Positions 1 to 11,245 of a DNA stretch of 64,000 bases are shown piece after piece (the first letter of the stretch is position 1; each line of letters begins with the position of its first letter). The position numbers were made by a program, and so were the translations under genes. The notes beneath the pieces are model-generated. The model worked only from the letters and a program-made list of their open reading frames with translations. It was not told where the DNA came from and ran no database searches. This DNA is from Lutjanus erythropterus (Eukaryota; Chordata; Actinopteri; Lutjaniformes; Lutjanidae), in contig CM034607.1 in the NCBI GenBank assembly GCA_020091685.1, forward strand, positions 9,979,465-10,043,464, read 5' to 3'.

Positions 1-52
1 TTCAGCAGGGTAAGTGTCCACAACAATGATTTAGTATGTGTTAATATGTTGA

Positions 53-365
53 ACACGCTGTACTGAAGTGACATTTTATTTTCTTCTTGTAGACCTTTAA
101 TGCAAACTGCAGCATGATGGTGAATTTCTGATTCACATTTTTCGCTCCACAACATCAGTTTGTCAGATTAGAAAGTTCAGGTAGGCCTCTGGTCTCATTA
201 TTTAGAATTAATACAATTTTAATCAGCGTCCAGTTGAGGGAGCTGGGGGCATCCCAGGGGTCTGCATCACACATGAAGTCTTGATTTTGCCCAAGGTTGT
301 TCTTAGATATTAGTGGCTCCAGCTTTTTCCCCTCAGGTATTTTCTCTCATTAGAACTTGTTCTCA
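53..365 (+). repeat. local direct duplication, copy A
   Basis: This segment reappears in the same orientation at 1428-1745. Shared words include 'gacctttaatgcaaac', 'cgctccacaacatcagttt', 'aatcagcgtccag', 'ggcatcccaggggtctg' and 'catgaagtcttgattttgcc'. The match is continuous over about 310 bp with scattered substitutions and small indels. I see it nowhere else in the window, so it looks like a local duplication rather than a high-copy repeat. Confidence 0.85.
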
Positions 366-740
366 TTGAGTTTATTAAGAGAGCAACATTCATTTGGAGT
401 TGTTTTTTCACACCACCTGGTGACTGTTGGGCCAATATTCACTTTTCTTCAAGCTATGTTTTGGTCTCCACCAAAACTTCAGGGAAATATTTGGCTCTTT
501 AGCTGCAGAAGTCTAAACTATGTTCATCTAACCTATCTTAACCTGTCCTTACTAGAAAATACAGTGCTATGTGCCGTCTGTGCAAACAGTTTATTATGAC
601 CCATACTTACGTTTATTGATAGATGACAACCTCTAGTGGTCATAGTAATGATGATGGAAGAAGTATAAAAAGCAAGAAGGTCTGCATGCAGAGAGAGCTG
701 GGGAGGACTTGGTTTGTAGTGTATGTGAAACCACAAGTCG
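366..740. repeat. degenerate teleost interspersed repeat (family with 'ttggtctccacc')
   Basis: The stretch 385-560 has the word order 'catttggagttg', 'aatattcac', 'ttttggtctccacca', 'aatatttggctctttagctgc', 'ctatgttca'. The same series recurs near 2915-2985, 3270-3390 and 3990-4095. I recognise it as a common fish repeat but cannot name its class. The rest of the interval shows nothing further. Confidence 0.55.
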
Positions 741-1427
741 GTGACTTAACTTAAAGCTATAATATGAAACATTTTTACATTACAATGTCCAAAAACACTT
801 GACATATGCAGTGGCGGACTCTGGCTGTCAGAGGGGCAGGGGCAAATGAAATAAAAAGGGCACCAGCCAGATGCAGCGGGGCACCTCCACGATGAATTTG
901 TGATGAAACATTTACAAATCCTGGTTTAAATTAAAATTGTTTGATTATTAAAACATACAGGGAACTATTAACTGTTTGACCATTTAGAGGCTTGTAGAGG
1001 CCAGTTGAGTTTCTAGCTTGTTGGCAGCTTATATGGCAAAACAAAGCATTTTCTCCAGTTGAAGGGAACCATGTTTGGTGCATTGGAAGGGCTGCCAAGG
1101 GGGACTTTTATCAAGTTTTTTTTTCACTGGAAGGACACCATAGTGTAGACTTTATTATGTTTTTTGGACATAGGGCCACTACTGAGGGAACTTTATCACA
1201 TTTAGTCACTTTATCAACCATCCATCTTAGGCATCCAAGAGCGCACTTTTGCAGCATTGCAAAGGACCCTTTGAGTCCACCAGTGGACATATGTTATATA
1301 TTTTGTTAAGGGGTGTACTTACATTATCCCAGATGTTTCCAAATATGTTCAAACACAGAGCAATCCATAATTTATTCCAGGTACTGGTATATTTCCAGCT
1401 AGCTACTGCTAGCTAACATGTTGAAGC
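741..1427. other. gene-free interval with repeat fragments
   Basis: The fragments at 775-815 ('acaatgtccaaaaacacttg') and 1285-1430 ('atgttatatattttgtt', 'tatcccagatgtttccaa', 'gctagctactgctagc') are pieces of the repeat that is best preserved at 13530-13990. No exon-like sequence was seen. Confidence 0.5.
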
Positions 1428-1745
1428 CCTTGTGTTGAAGCGAACAACATTTTATATTCATCTTGTAGACCTTTAATGCAAACAGAAGCGTGATGGAAAT
1501 TTTCTGATTCATATTTTCCGCTCCACAACATCAGTTTGTCAGATTAGAAAGTTCAGGTAGGCCTCTAGTCTCATTATTTAGAATGAATACTGTCCAATTT
1601 TAATCAGCGTCCAGCCGAGGGAGTTGGGGGCATCCCAGGGGTCTGTATTGTACATGAAGTCTTGATTTTGCCCAAGGTTGTTCTCTAGATATGAGTAGCT
1701 CCAACTTTTTTCCCCTCACGTCTTTTTTCTCATTAGAACTCGTTT
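1428..1745 (+). repeat. local direct duplication, copy B
   Basis: This is the partner of 53-365. The best-kept part is about 1530-1690 against 155-310. The copy ends where unique, CpG-containing sequence begins, while copy A continues into an interspersed repeat. Copy B may therefore be the older locus. Confidence 0.85.
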
Positions 1746-2165
1746 CGGACTTCATTTTTAGCTGTAGGGTCCAACAGGGCTCCAATTAGATGGACGACAG
1801 AATTAATGAAGTCTGTCTCTCTTTCTCTCCTCCTCCTCCTCCTCTTCCCTTGCTCTATTTATCCCAGTGCTCAGGGGGACACTCGGTCTGGATTCAGTCA
1901 GTGTGGCGGCGTTTTCTTCTCTTACTAAATTAAATATGTGTAATTGATGGTTTCATAAACAGAGCTAACCTTGCCAGCAGCGATCGGGAGCTGGCGCGGA
2001 GGAGGTCCATGTGAATATGCATTGTGTCAGAGAAGAGCCTGCAACTATCCACACAAGTCCTCAGGTTCTTCCCTCACAGCGAGAGCGAGGGAGAAAAAGA
2101 GGGCGAGATGCACGCAGCGAGATATTGACTACAACAGCTTCTCGCCTTCGCAGGCGTAACACATG
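1746..2165. promoter_or_regulatory. candidate conserved regulatory element
   Basis: Non-repetitive sequence, clearly CpG-richer than its flanks (1885-2155). It carries homeodomain-like 'gtgtaattgatgg' and octamer-like 'gaatatgcatt' words. The open frame at 1971-2159 has no recognisable protein features. It could also be a promoter or noncoding exon. Confidence 0.3.
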
Positions 2166-2880
2166 ACATAATGTCTCTTGCAGACAGCCTCAGCTGAAGG
2201 CAGACAGCATTGTTCTTGGGTAAAGTCTCACTTACAGGATGTTCTCTCTTCTTTCTTTCTCACTGTCTGTCTCTCTCTGTCTCATTGTGCTTTCTTTATC
2301 TTGCCTGTTTGTTACCACTATGAAACCAGAGAGATGAAAGCAGTCTGAACTATGCAGACAGAGAGATAAAGGCTGTTCAACATAAATGTCAGGTACACTA
2401 CGGTGAAATGCGTTCATTTACTGCAGTCTTGTGGGAAAACAAACAGCCTGACAACAGGAACAAGAAGAAATGTGTCATTAAAACATGTGTTAAAGGACAC
2501 TCTCAGCTCCAGCTTTGAACTTGAACTGTAAACACGTTGCCTTAGTTATTCTATTTTATTGCAGTGTACGTTCACACGCCGGATGGATTCTCCAGTGTCT
2601 GTACTTTCATGTCAGAAAAACATTTTCTGCTATAGACTGACTAATTATAGAACATAAAAAGTGAAGCACCCAATTCCATCACAGTTTCCATGTTTTCTTA
2701 CAGTTGTGGGTCTGACAGCACTTGAATGCAGCAGTTTCACATCGGTCTTGATAGTTCTCTCTTTTCACCACAAGGCCTGCAGATTTCTGGTTAATGTGTA
2801 CGTTAGCTCCCCCACATTGCAAGTAATTGTCCAATAAACTTAACAAACTCAACCTGCAGTCACTGACTGTTTTGGCCACT
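2166..2880. other. gene-free interval, nothing recognised
   Basis: There is a CT/GT-rich low-complexity tract at about 2240-2290. Otherwise the sequence looks unique, without splice-flanked open frames or repeat words shared with the rest of the window. Confidence 0.5.
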
Positions 2881-2884
2881 TGGG

Positions 2885-3390
2885 GGCAGCTGTTTATAAG
2901 AGAGTAACATCAGAACTCATTTGGAGTTTGTGAATGCAGGACCAGTATTCACTATCCTTTTAGCTCTTCTGAGGGAAACTGACTATTAAAGGACCCGTAT
3001 GTAGGATTTAGTCGAATTTAGGGTCTCACTGTCCCCTTCCAAGTGTGTAGGAGAACCTGTGGTGGCCGTGAAATACACAGTAGGTTTAGTTTGTCCTTTC
3101 TGGGTTATTTTAGAAACATAGCAGTGCAACATCTACCAAATATACATATATCGTATATGACTCATTAAAGGTAATAAAAACATGATTCTTATTTTCAAGT
3201 GACAATACACAAATTGAAAACATACTTATAAATAATATTTTCCATTTCTTCAACTGATCTCTCGATATTCAATTTCTTTTAGCTCTGTTTTGGTCTCCAC
3301 CATCTTCTGAGAGAAATATCTGGCTCTTGAGCTGCTAAACGCTCTACTATGTTCATGTTCACCCAGCCCATCCTCACCAGAAGACCATAT
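2885..3390. repeat. 'ttggtctccacc' repeat pieces interrupted by a miniature element
   Basis: Pieces at 2915-2985 and 3265-3390 belong to the family also seen at 385-560 and 3990-4095. Between them lies a separate element (2990-3250) that begins right after a TTAA, so this is probably a nested insertion with some loss of sequence at the junctions. Confidence 0.55.
2990..3250 (-). mobile_element. TTAA-type miniature inverted-repeat element, family A, truncated
   Basis: After TTAA at 2986-2989 comes AGGACCCGTATGTAGGATTT, matching the terminal repeat of the elements at 39071 and 41217. Read on the minus strand, the interior follows the same order: a motif near 'aaatggaaaatattattt', then 'cataagaat'-like and 'gttttta'-like words, and finally 'tagaaacat...gcaac'. 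The far end stops short of a second terminal repeat. Confidence 0.65.
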
Positions 3391-3715
3391 AGACAGTCAG
3401 TGTTTCCGACAATGGTCAAACCCAGAGAAATGCGTAATTTAGTCAAAGTAACAGTGCATTTCCTATTAGCCTCTAGTTGTTATAACTACCAGGAAAGCAC
3501 CAGATATGTTGGATAATTCAGAGAGGAAGGAGGTCTGTGAATGTGTCTTAACACAACAGGAATACAACTTTAGTACATTACGTCATCTGTGAACATTTCT
3601 GAGTCATGTCAGACGGTGGTTGTTTAACAATGAAGAAAACAAATCCCATCCTACGGCTTTTGTTTTAATCTTAATGTGAAAGAGACCAGTACGTGACTTA
3701 CCTCACACAACTCAG
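3390..3715 (+). repeat. interspersed repeat family C fragment ('gctagctagttgctag' family)
   Basis: Shared with 13530-13990: 'cccagagaaatgcgtaattt', 'gtgcatttcctattagcc', 'gagaggaaggaggtc', 'gaacatttctgagtcatgtc' and 'gtttaatcttaatgtgaaag'-type words in the same order. This is a non-coding, DNA-transposon-like teleost repeat. Confidence 0.65.
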
Positions 3716-3945
3716 GGCACTTATGTCATGTGATTTACATAAAGTAGTGTACTTATTTTAACCCAAATCATGACCTTTTCCTAAACCTAACCAAGTAGTT
3801 TTGTCGTGCAAAAATAACCAAACTGCGATATGACTTATGTAATGTACTTAAAGTCTGGTATGCATGTTGCTGGTACTTACCAATAGTCACGTGTCATTTT
3901 GGGAGTCATTGGCAATTAACCTATTCTATGAAGATATGTTGATCG
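3716..3945 (+). repeat. interspersed repeat family D ('ttcctaaacctaacc')
   Basis: Contains 'aaatcatgaccttttcctaa', 'acctaaccaagtagttttgt', 'tgacttatgtaatgtactta' and 'gggagtcattggcaatt'. Related copies lie near 7985-8075 (reverse), 8760-8900 (reverse), 44430-44620, 51110-51260, 53030-53280, 56760-57230 and 63290-63420. I know it as a common teleost family of uncertain class. Confidence 0.65.
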
Positions 3946-3959
3946 ACCAGCTAGCCATA

Positions 3960-4095
3960 GTGGTGGTGGGGCAACATCATCATTCATTTAGAGTTGTATC
4001 TCTGTCAATCTTGTGAACGTAGCTTAAATATTCACTCTCCTTTTAGCTCCATTTTTGGTCTCCACCATCTCTTAAGAAAAATGTCTCTTTAGCAG
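3960..4095 (+). repeat. 'ttggtctccacc' repeat fragment
   Basis: The series 'cattcatttagagttgt', 'aaatattcactctcctttta', 'tttttggtctccaccatc' and 'aatgtctctttagc' follows the family order seen at 385-560. Confidence 0.6.
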
Positions 4096-4447
4096 GTAAT
4101 CTGCTTAAGAGACATGGTTGCAGCTGACGGGAACACTACAAGAGCTGTGCGAGTCAACCGTGACAGTAACCTTGTGAGGAGTGAAACCAAAACAATGAGC
4201 TGAAATATGCCAAAACGTTCTGTTGAGCTGAGGGGAGCTGCAAGGTCGCCTAATAATTCTGTATGTATGTCAATACCAGCAACCCTTTTCATGGTATACA
4301 TAATAGTTTCATTGATTGTTCATACAAATCTATTGATTAGAGCAGCTTTAATGTCCTCTTCTAAGTGGTGTTGATGTAGAGACTGAGGCTCTGACAGAAG
4401 ATCTCCTTCCTGTTCATACCTGGAACTACAGTTTTATTCAGTTACAT
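4096..4447. other. gene-free interval, nothing recognised
   Basis: No repeat words or exon-like frames were seen. The 70-codon minus-strand frame here has no recognisable features. Confidence 0.5.
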
Positions 4448-5100
4448 TTGGTCAGTCTTAAAGGGGATATGAAACTCTCCTCTGATGCAACCTCACTTTC
4501 TGTTCGGGGCTGTTATCACGTGTTTATTTTTCAGAAATATCCAACCCAGAGCAGCTTTAATGCAGAATGCCATAACTGTTTGTTCCAGCACAAAGATCTC
4601 ACCTACACCACAAGGGCAATGAGACGTCACCCCGTATGGCCGAAGCATAATGAATGCATAAAAAAGCTTATACACATTTTTTTTTCCTGCAGTCCTACTA
4701 TCAATAACACAGACATATCCATTAGTGCGAGAGAGGCTAGTCTGGGGCAAACACTCCCTCTAGCATTTAAACAAACCTCCGCTGGGACTCATTCTCCCAG
4801 ACTCCCCTGGGGCAGGGACACACCAGTGCCAGACCATACTGTACTGCTGGGATCTGTCTCCTTCACGCCTGCAGTGCTTATGGCAGCGGAGAGGCAGGGA
4901 GACACACAAAGACAGGGAGAAAGGAGAGGAACAACACACATCAGGGAGCGCGCTTGTTTCCGCCGCCACCGTTGTGTTTGCCTAGAATCGCTCGGTTGGG
5001 GTCGGGATATTCAAATTAATGGATGAGAGTGAGGAAAGTGAAAGATGAAAAATGTGCTGGGAGAGGCTCTGACTTTGAGTAATGCTGGTAATTGGAGGGA
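4448..5100. other. unexplained non-repetitive interval with a long chance-like frame
   Basis: A 192-codon frame (4448-5026, +) runs through here, but its composition changes abruptly near 4730 and no domain is recognisable. The right half (4725-5035) is GC-richer, with CpG-containing words near 4940-5005 and 'attcaaattaatgg' at 5009, so it may be regulatory rather than coding. Confidence 0.3.
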
Positions 5101-5640
5101 AACATATAGAAATGCAGTGGGCATGTATTAGCAAATGAATGTGGAGAAAAAAAAAACCTTCCTGGTGCATGTCTCATTACTTATTGCATCTTTGTAGTTG
5201 GGACAAAGAAAGCTGCAGTGCAAACACAAAATCGTCCCCGCAATCCACTGCTTTGGAATTGGGAAAGGAGCCAGCTGCGTCTAGCTTACCTCTGTATTGT
5301 CAATTTATCAAGTGTGTTAAAGCTGCAGTGCAGCTGATATCTTCTGTTAGTGTGTTACGATCTTATAGCCTTGTCTGATTTATCTGCTGTCTGCCTTCAG
5401 CACTCTCCTGTGTGTTTAGGTGCTAATTAGAGTACAACACACACACCCTCTCACACACACATACACACAAGGAGAGACCACAGGCTCACAGGTGATATAG
5501 ACAGTGTTTTATCACAAGAGAAAAGTGGGTGTTGCACCCAAAGAGAGCCTTAAATTATGGGTGACATCTCAAATAAGGCTCACCCACACACACACATAAC
5601 CACACATGCTGTAGGAATATCTATACACTACACATATTCT
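5101..5640. repeat. gene-free interval with CA-rich low-complexity sequence
   Basis: Interrupted (CA) tracts occur at about 5436-5468 and 5582-5605. The rest is unremarkable. Confidence 0.5.
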
Positions 5641-5765
5641 TTACTCAAGAGGAAGTATAGACACATGTGTAAAAAAGGCTCTGGTTAAAGTAGAAGTACT
5701 AGTTTAACTTCTGTTCTGAAGTAAAAGTGAAAAAGTATTGGCTCTTATATGTATAAGCATTTTCT
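5640..5765 (+). repeat. short teleost repeat ('taaagtagaagtac') fragment
   Basis: 'ggttaaagtagaagtact' and 'ctgaagtaaaagtgaaaaag' belong to a very common teleost repeat, better preserved at 48900-49122 and 50190-50345. Confidence 0.5.
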
Positions 5766-5789
5766 CTGCGATTGAGTCTCCCTCTATCT

Positions 5790-6290
5790 GTTTTGTTTTG
5801 TAACGCATCTTTTGTCTCGTTACTTCTTTTACATCTTTTTCACCTTGTTACAGCTTCTTTGTATTGTCACGGCTTTTTTGTCTTGTTACGTCTTTAACAT
5901 CATTTTCATCTTGTGATGTCTTTTTTGTCTTGCTATGTCTTTTACGTCTTTTTCATCTTCTCACATCTTGTTTTATCTCGTTACATTTTTTGTCTTGTCA
6001 CATCTTTTTTGCCCTGTTATGTTTTTTGAATGACTTTTTTGTCTTTTTCTGTCTTTTTGTCTGGATACATCTTTTTCGTCTTTTTGCATCTTTTGTCTTT
6101 TCTGTCTTGTTAAGCATGTTTTGTCTTGTCACTTCCGTTTTGTCTTGTTATTTCTTTTAGGTCTTTTTTGTCTTGTTATGTTTTTTTTGTGATTTCTTTG
6201 TCGTGTCACATCTTTTTTGTCTTATGTCTTTTTGTCATTTTCATCTTGTAACGTCTTTTACATCATTTTGGTCTCGTTACATCTGTCCTG
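5790..6290. repeat. T-rich minisatellite 1, variant units of 'ttttgtcttgttacgtc'
   Basis: About 500 bp made of degenerate units around 'catctttttcatcttgttac' and 'ttttgtcttgttatgtc', spaced roughly 20-40 bp. Phe/Leu/Cys/Ser-rich frames here are products of the repeat, not genes. Confidence 0.85.
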
Positions 6291-7185
6291 TGTGATATGC
6301 ACTGATGGATACACAGTGTTATTGTCCCTTTCGATTAGGTTGAAATCAGTCTTGATGTTGGGAAGGTGGTGCACAATGATGCAAAAGAAAAATAACAAGC
6401 CTGTTTTGAAAACTGTAAGGAGTAGAAAGAACAGATATTTGTGTTAAAATGTGGGAGGTAAAAGTTAAAAGCTGTAAAAAAAAAAAAAAATCTCAAGTAC
6501 TCTATACAGTATTTTGACTGAGTTCCTTCCCACCTGTGATACTCGCTATATCCTACTGCTCTGTGGGACAAATGAAGTGCTCCTTTACCAGCCAAAACCA
6601 ATCTTGACTCTTCTCTCTTATCATTTTTCTTTCACTTTTTGGAAACCACTCCACCGCTGGTTCCATTTGTCTTTTTCAACCCATACTTAAAGATCCCCCC
6701 TTTCCTCCCCTCGTTTTCGACTGACCGCCCCCTCCCTTTTCTGCCCTCCACACCCCAAATTCCCCCTCTCGCCGCTCGCCACAGCTCAGTATGTGCAGTA
6801 ATCCTGGATGCCTTGGAGGGAGAACTGCACCGAATCACTCCATAAATGTATGAGTGTCCAAAATGAAGAGGAGCTGAGAAATGTGTGGGCAGCGGGCTGG
6901 GAAGCATGTCCAAGCTTACTAACAGGATGGGGGGGCACGGCGTGGGCGGGGTGGTGCTGTAAGTGGATGAGTGGGTGGTTGGGGGTGTTGTAGGGAGAAG
7001 GGAGATGGAAGGAGGCTCGTATGAAATGTCTATCTTGACAGAGGGGAGTCAGGCTCAACAGCAAGGATGCTTTTCTGCAATATTTATTTTGAGATGTGGA
7101 CAAAATCTGATCGTGATTTTGGCCTTCAGTTTTTCATGCAGACTCAGTACCATATTGTTTTTCAGCAGAGGATTTCAGTTGGGGT
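6291..7185. other. gene-free interval with pyrimidine-rich tract
   Basis: The + strand is strongly pyrimidine-rich from about 6600 to 6780 and G-rich from 6925 to 7010. Short frames on both strands reflect this composition. No gene was recognised. Confidence 0.5.
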
Positions 7186-7189
7186 TAAG

Positions 7190-7625
7190 TGCCCTGCTCA
7201 CACTTAAAGTCTCCCTCCAATTAAAAATGTGTTTTGCTTATTTGCTACTTCACTTGGATGTTTGATTTGCACTGTGCAGAATGATAGACGTGCAGAGTCT
7301 GACACTACGAGGCTGTTTTCACATTCGGCTGCTGAAGCAGGAAAGTTTCTCTGTGCTCATGTTTGATCTGACTTCAATATGTGATCGAATGAGTAGGGAA
7401 CAAGATGTCTTGTGTCCAGCAGTTAAACTTTTGAAATGAAACATATTGGATTTTCCAATGAAGGAGAGGGAGTAGATGCTTTGTGCTTTTAAGAATTCTT
7501 TGCAGGATTATTGATTTTATGTGGAGACACACATTGTTATTCAAAGCAAAGCATTTTTAAAGGTTCTTTTTTTATAGGATCCTGAAAGGATAATTGTTTT
7601 TTTGGGTCTTTATTTTGTTGTGCTT
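7190..7625 (+). repeat. interspersed repeat family E, copy 1
   Basis: It begins 'cacttaaagtctccctccaa' and continues through 'gcagagtctgacactacg', 'ggctgttttcacattc', 'gaaagtttctctgtgctcat' and 'ggattttccaatgaaggag'. The same order is found at 28650-30020, where the copy is stretched and more decayed. Probably a non-autonomous DNA transposon. Confidence 0.6.
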
Positions 7626-8740
7626 TTCATATATTCAGTCATTGTACTCATCAAGTCAACTTCTGAGACTACACATGGGAGAATTTAGCCTTCAGGACTT
7701 TCTGGCAGATTCTTTCAGTCAGAGTGCCCAGAAAGCTTTCTGCAAGAAAGGGCTTCCTGGCAGAAAGGCTATAGGAGGTCAGTTGACACAGTCTAAAGAG
7801 CAACAGGGTCCTCATCAGGAACATGTTGTAGTGAATGAATGAGTTAAGTCCAGGACTTTTGCTCAGGAGACTGTTCAACTCCCATGTTAAGGATACTGTA
7901 GTTGTGGCTTCTTTCTTTTAGACATCGTTAACTCATTTTCTTCAGTATTTATTTTATCATTATTTTCAGTTTTCTGTTGCAGGTTGGTTAGGTTTAGACA
8001 ACAAAAACTACATGATTAAGTTTAGGAAAAAGTCATGGTTTGGGTTAAAATAGACCATTAACCACATGCTACAAAGGCTTTCTGGCAATAAAATTTCGGC
8101 CAGAAAGGGCTTTCTCGGCTTTTTCGGCAGAATGCCCTGAGGGCGTACTTCTCCCATGTGTGGTGCAAATTAGGCAACATCTCCCAAAAGTAGTTAAATG
8201 GGGCACCAAGCAGATAATCATAAACATACCCTCTAAATCAAACATATTTGGAAGAAAAAATAGGAAGGTGAATCTGAAAATTATTACCCAAATTATCCAT
8301 TATCTTTCGCCGTTACAGTGACTTCCTAGATCAACTTACTGTACTTTCTGTCGTAGTGCAGTTTTGCTATGAAATGATGGATTATTAGCAACATTTTAGG
8401 TGCCCAACTTCTGATTTTAACACAAAATGAAGTGGATTCTTGTCTGATTCTTGACTATATCTGCACTACAGTTATTCTGACACCAATATGAATATTGGAA
8501 ATGTCTCTGATACAGCCTAAAACGCTTGATTGGGTATCAGCATGTATGTGAGTCTTTGCATCAATCCAATATCACAGAATTTATTAGCCTTAGAATGGGA
8601 CTCTTTCCAACAGTGCCTCATGCTGATTTCTTTTTACCTGAGCCAGACCATACAACAACAAGAGGAATCATATTACATCTGTACGGGGTTAGTAGCATAC
8701 AGCTATTAAAAAATATTCCAATGTAATTTTTTTTAATGCA
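7626..8740. other. gene-free interval with a reverse family D fragment
   Basis: 7985-8075 reads as reverse-complement family D ('gttaggtttagacaacaaaa', 'aggaaaaagtcatggtttgg'). The words 'cagaaagggctt' near 7745-7755 and 8101-8112 are repeated around it. Nothing else was recognised. Confidence 0.5.
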
Positions 8741-8744
8741 CTGG

Positions 8745-8900
8745 TATCAGCTGGTACACAAAGTTTACATACCAGAATCACATGGCAACTATTAAGTAGT
8801 TAAGGTTGTGGCAATTAAACTCCCATTAGTGTTAGGAAACTAAAGCACTTGGTTATTGTCAGGAAAGGATTGTGGTTATGGTATAGAAAAGGGCAAATGT
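8745..8900 (-). repeat. family D repeat, reverse orientation, degraded
   Basis: 'tggtacacaaagtttacat', 'ggcaattaaactcccat' and 'gtcaggaaaggattgtggtt' are reverse-complement relatives of the 3716-3945 repeat. Confidence 0.45.
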
Positions 8901-10185
8901 TGATTGTTGAATGATTGCAGGTCTATGATGGTAGCTAACTCTGGTTTCAACACCCCCACACTCCATACCCTCACTTACCATCTTGCTACATAAAGGACAC
9001 GGTGCTTCCCTGGTGCTGAGCAATATCACCCTATTTCCAGATCTCAGCTTTTAATTTGGCACAATATTGTCATAATTGATAGAAATGGTGGCCCAAACTA
9101 CAAAAGTAAGACCCATGTTGTAATAATGCACATATGGATGTGGACGGAGCCTTCTGTCCGTAGTCTAAATTAATTTCATCCATATTATTGCCTATTTTTT
9201 AAAGCTTATGGGTATAACATGGGTATTTCCTGTAGTCATGGGGGCAGTGTAGCATTGTAGCCACCAGTTCAAGTGAGACACAACCACAAGAGATGACGAA
9301 GAAGTTTAAGACATCCAAAAGTATTCGAAATGTCATTAGTGAAAAAAAACATCCACATGTTGCCATGTGTTTAATGGCAACACAGACCACTGCTGTCTTT
9401 TTCTCAAGAGGTACACTATTACAACTTCCTCCAATGTTTTGTATCTCTTTTTGTATGTAAAGGGGGCATGAATGAGCCTTAACCCTTCCAACAACAACCG
9501 CTTTCCCAACTGATCCAGGAATTTGACCTCACAACCTTCCAGTCTCAAAGCTCCCTCTATCACTTTCCACATTTCGTCAGTTCTGCGTTGCTTCACTTTC
9601 CTCGTCAGAAGGATTCAGGCCACAGGTGAAGTCATTTAGTTGGGTTCAATTATTCATATTGAGTTGGATTGAATCAATACATATTAAAAATAATAGTGCA
9701 AGTGGGAAATCATATGAGCACATGGAGAAATCCATACGTGTTAGATACCACAGATCAATAGACTGCATACAGCCTGTGGTCGAGAAGAAGAGACTTGTTG
9801 AGTTGCACTTTTATGCCAAAATATTGAGTTATAGAGGGTCAGGCTGAGCAGGAAAGAGAGCCTGAGGAGTGTTTCATGGAAGGCTTGTGTGCTTATTCCT
9901 CCCTTGGCATCCTTCCCTCAGTCCTGGTCCCTCTTTCTCGTCCTTTACCTGTCCTCTCTCCCATACCTCCGTCCTTTTGGAATGATGCACATTAGTTCAC
10001 CCCGTCACATCTTTGCCACTCTTCCCTCATCTATTCTCTCTGTTGTCTGTCCCTTCCTCGGCCTCCCTCCCTCCCCTCCGTCTTCTCACTCCCTCAATGA
10101 CTTTAAATGACCACAGGGAAAGTTATTTGGAGTTCAGGTAGAGTTCAGACGCAGACCCGGTAGCCTCTCTCTATTCTCCCCGTCT
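8901..10185. other. gene-free interval, nothing recognised
   Basis: Unique-looking sequence with a pyrimidine-rich tract at 9895-10100. The 86-codon minus-strand frame (9336-9596) and other frames have no recognisable motif or splice context. Confidence 0.5.
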
Positions 10186-10189
10186 AAGC

Positions 10190-10450
10190 CGACACGTGAA
10201 AGTCTCCCCTGGCTTCCTCTTGACATGGGATCAGCCTTGGAGCTCAAAGCTGCCGGAATGGCAATCGTAATTCAGTCCCCTGCGCCTTGGACTTTGTGTT
10301 TGATCAAATGAGCCGCCGCGTCTACGTTTGACATTGGGCTCACTTGTGTTTTTAATGGCATTTTCTTTTGCTTTTTAGCATGGATGAATTATGAGACAAT
10401 GGGCCCCTGAACAGCATGCAAAAAGCTCCTCATCTCCTTCACAGGAGCAA
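10190..10450. promoter_or_regulatory. candidate conserved noncoding element
   Basis: A mixed-composition island with no repeat words ('ggcaatcgtaattcagtccc', 'tttgatcaaatgagccgccg', 'gcatggatgaattatgagac'). It sits between a pyrimidine tract and a minisatellite. This is the profile expected of a conserved enhancer, but conservation is untested. Confidence 0.3.
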
Positions 10451-10504
10451 GACACCCAGGCTGAAAGAGACAAAAAGACTACAAATGACACTGCAGTTTA
10501 AGTC

Positions 10505-11245
10505 ATTTTGTGTTTTTTTTTTTTTTTTGTAACTGTTTTTCATCTCTTTGTGATCCTTGTGGATCTCTCCTTAGTAGTTAACTGTCTTTTTAATCACATT
10601 GTCACATCACATGTCTTTTTGTAGTTGTTTGTGTCACCTTGTAGTTACTTTGTCTCTTTTTAGTCATTTTTGCATTTCTCTATAGTCGTTTTTGTCTGTT
10701 TGTGGTTTTTTGTAGTAATTTTTGTCTCTTTGTGGTTGTTTGGCATCTACTTTTAGCATATTTGTTGGTGTTGGTGTAACTTTGTTGTTACTCTGTGACA
10801 TTTTATTGTCATGTCTCCTTGTTGCCATTTCGTGTCTCTTTGTAGCCTTTCTGTATCTTTCTATAGTTGTTCTTGTCTCTTTGTATTAGTCTTCATGGTC
10901 GTTTTGCGTCTCACTATAGTTGTTTTGTGTCTCCTTCTGGTCATTTTGTGTCTCTATTTACTCTTTTTTTTGCATCTTTCTGTCTCTCTCTGGTATCATG
11001 TCTTTTGTAGTCTTTTTGTGTATTTTTTTAGTCATTATATGTATCTTTGTGGTTGTACTGTGTTCCTTCATGGTCCTTTTGCATCTCTTTGTAGTTGCTC
11101 TGTGTCTCTATGTGGTTGCTTTTCATCTCTTTTAAGTTGCTTGGCATGTGTTGTTGTTATTTTTCATCTCTTTGTAGTTTCTTTTTGTCTTTTTAGTTGT
11201 CTTTTGTCTCTTTGTAGTCCTTTTGTGTCTCTGTCAGCAACATTT
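10505..11245. repeat. T-rich minisatellite 2, units of 'tctttgtagttgttttgtg'
   Basis: About 740 bp of degenerate units of roughly 20-24 bp. Variants such as 'gtctctttgtagtcattttt' and 'gtctctttgtggttgtttgg' are interleaved. The 147- and 71-codon frames inside are repeat products. Confidence 0.88.

Noticed and set aside
4448..5026. 192-codon + frame
   Set aside because: No recognisable domain, composition changes midway, and a repeat-like purine-rich stretch fills the C-terminal part. No splice context supports it.
5864..6160. 98-codon hydrophobic frame
   Set aside because: A product of the T-rich minisatellite, not a membrane protein.
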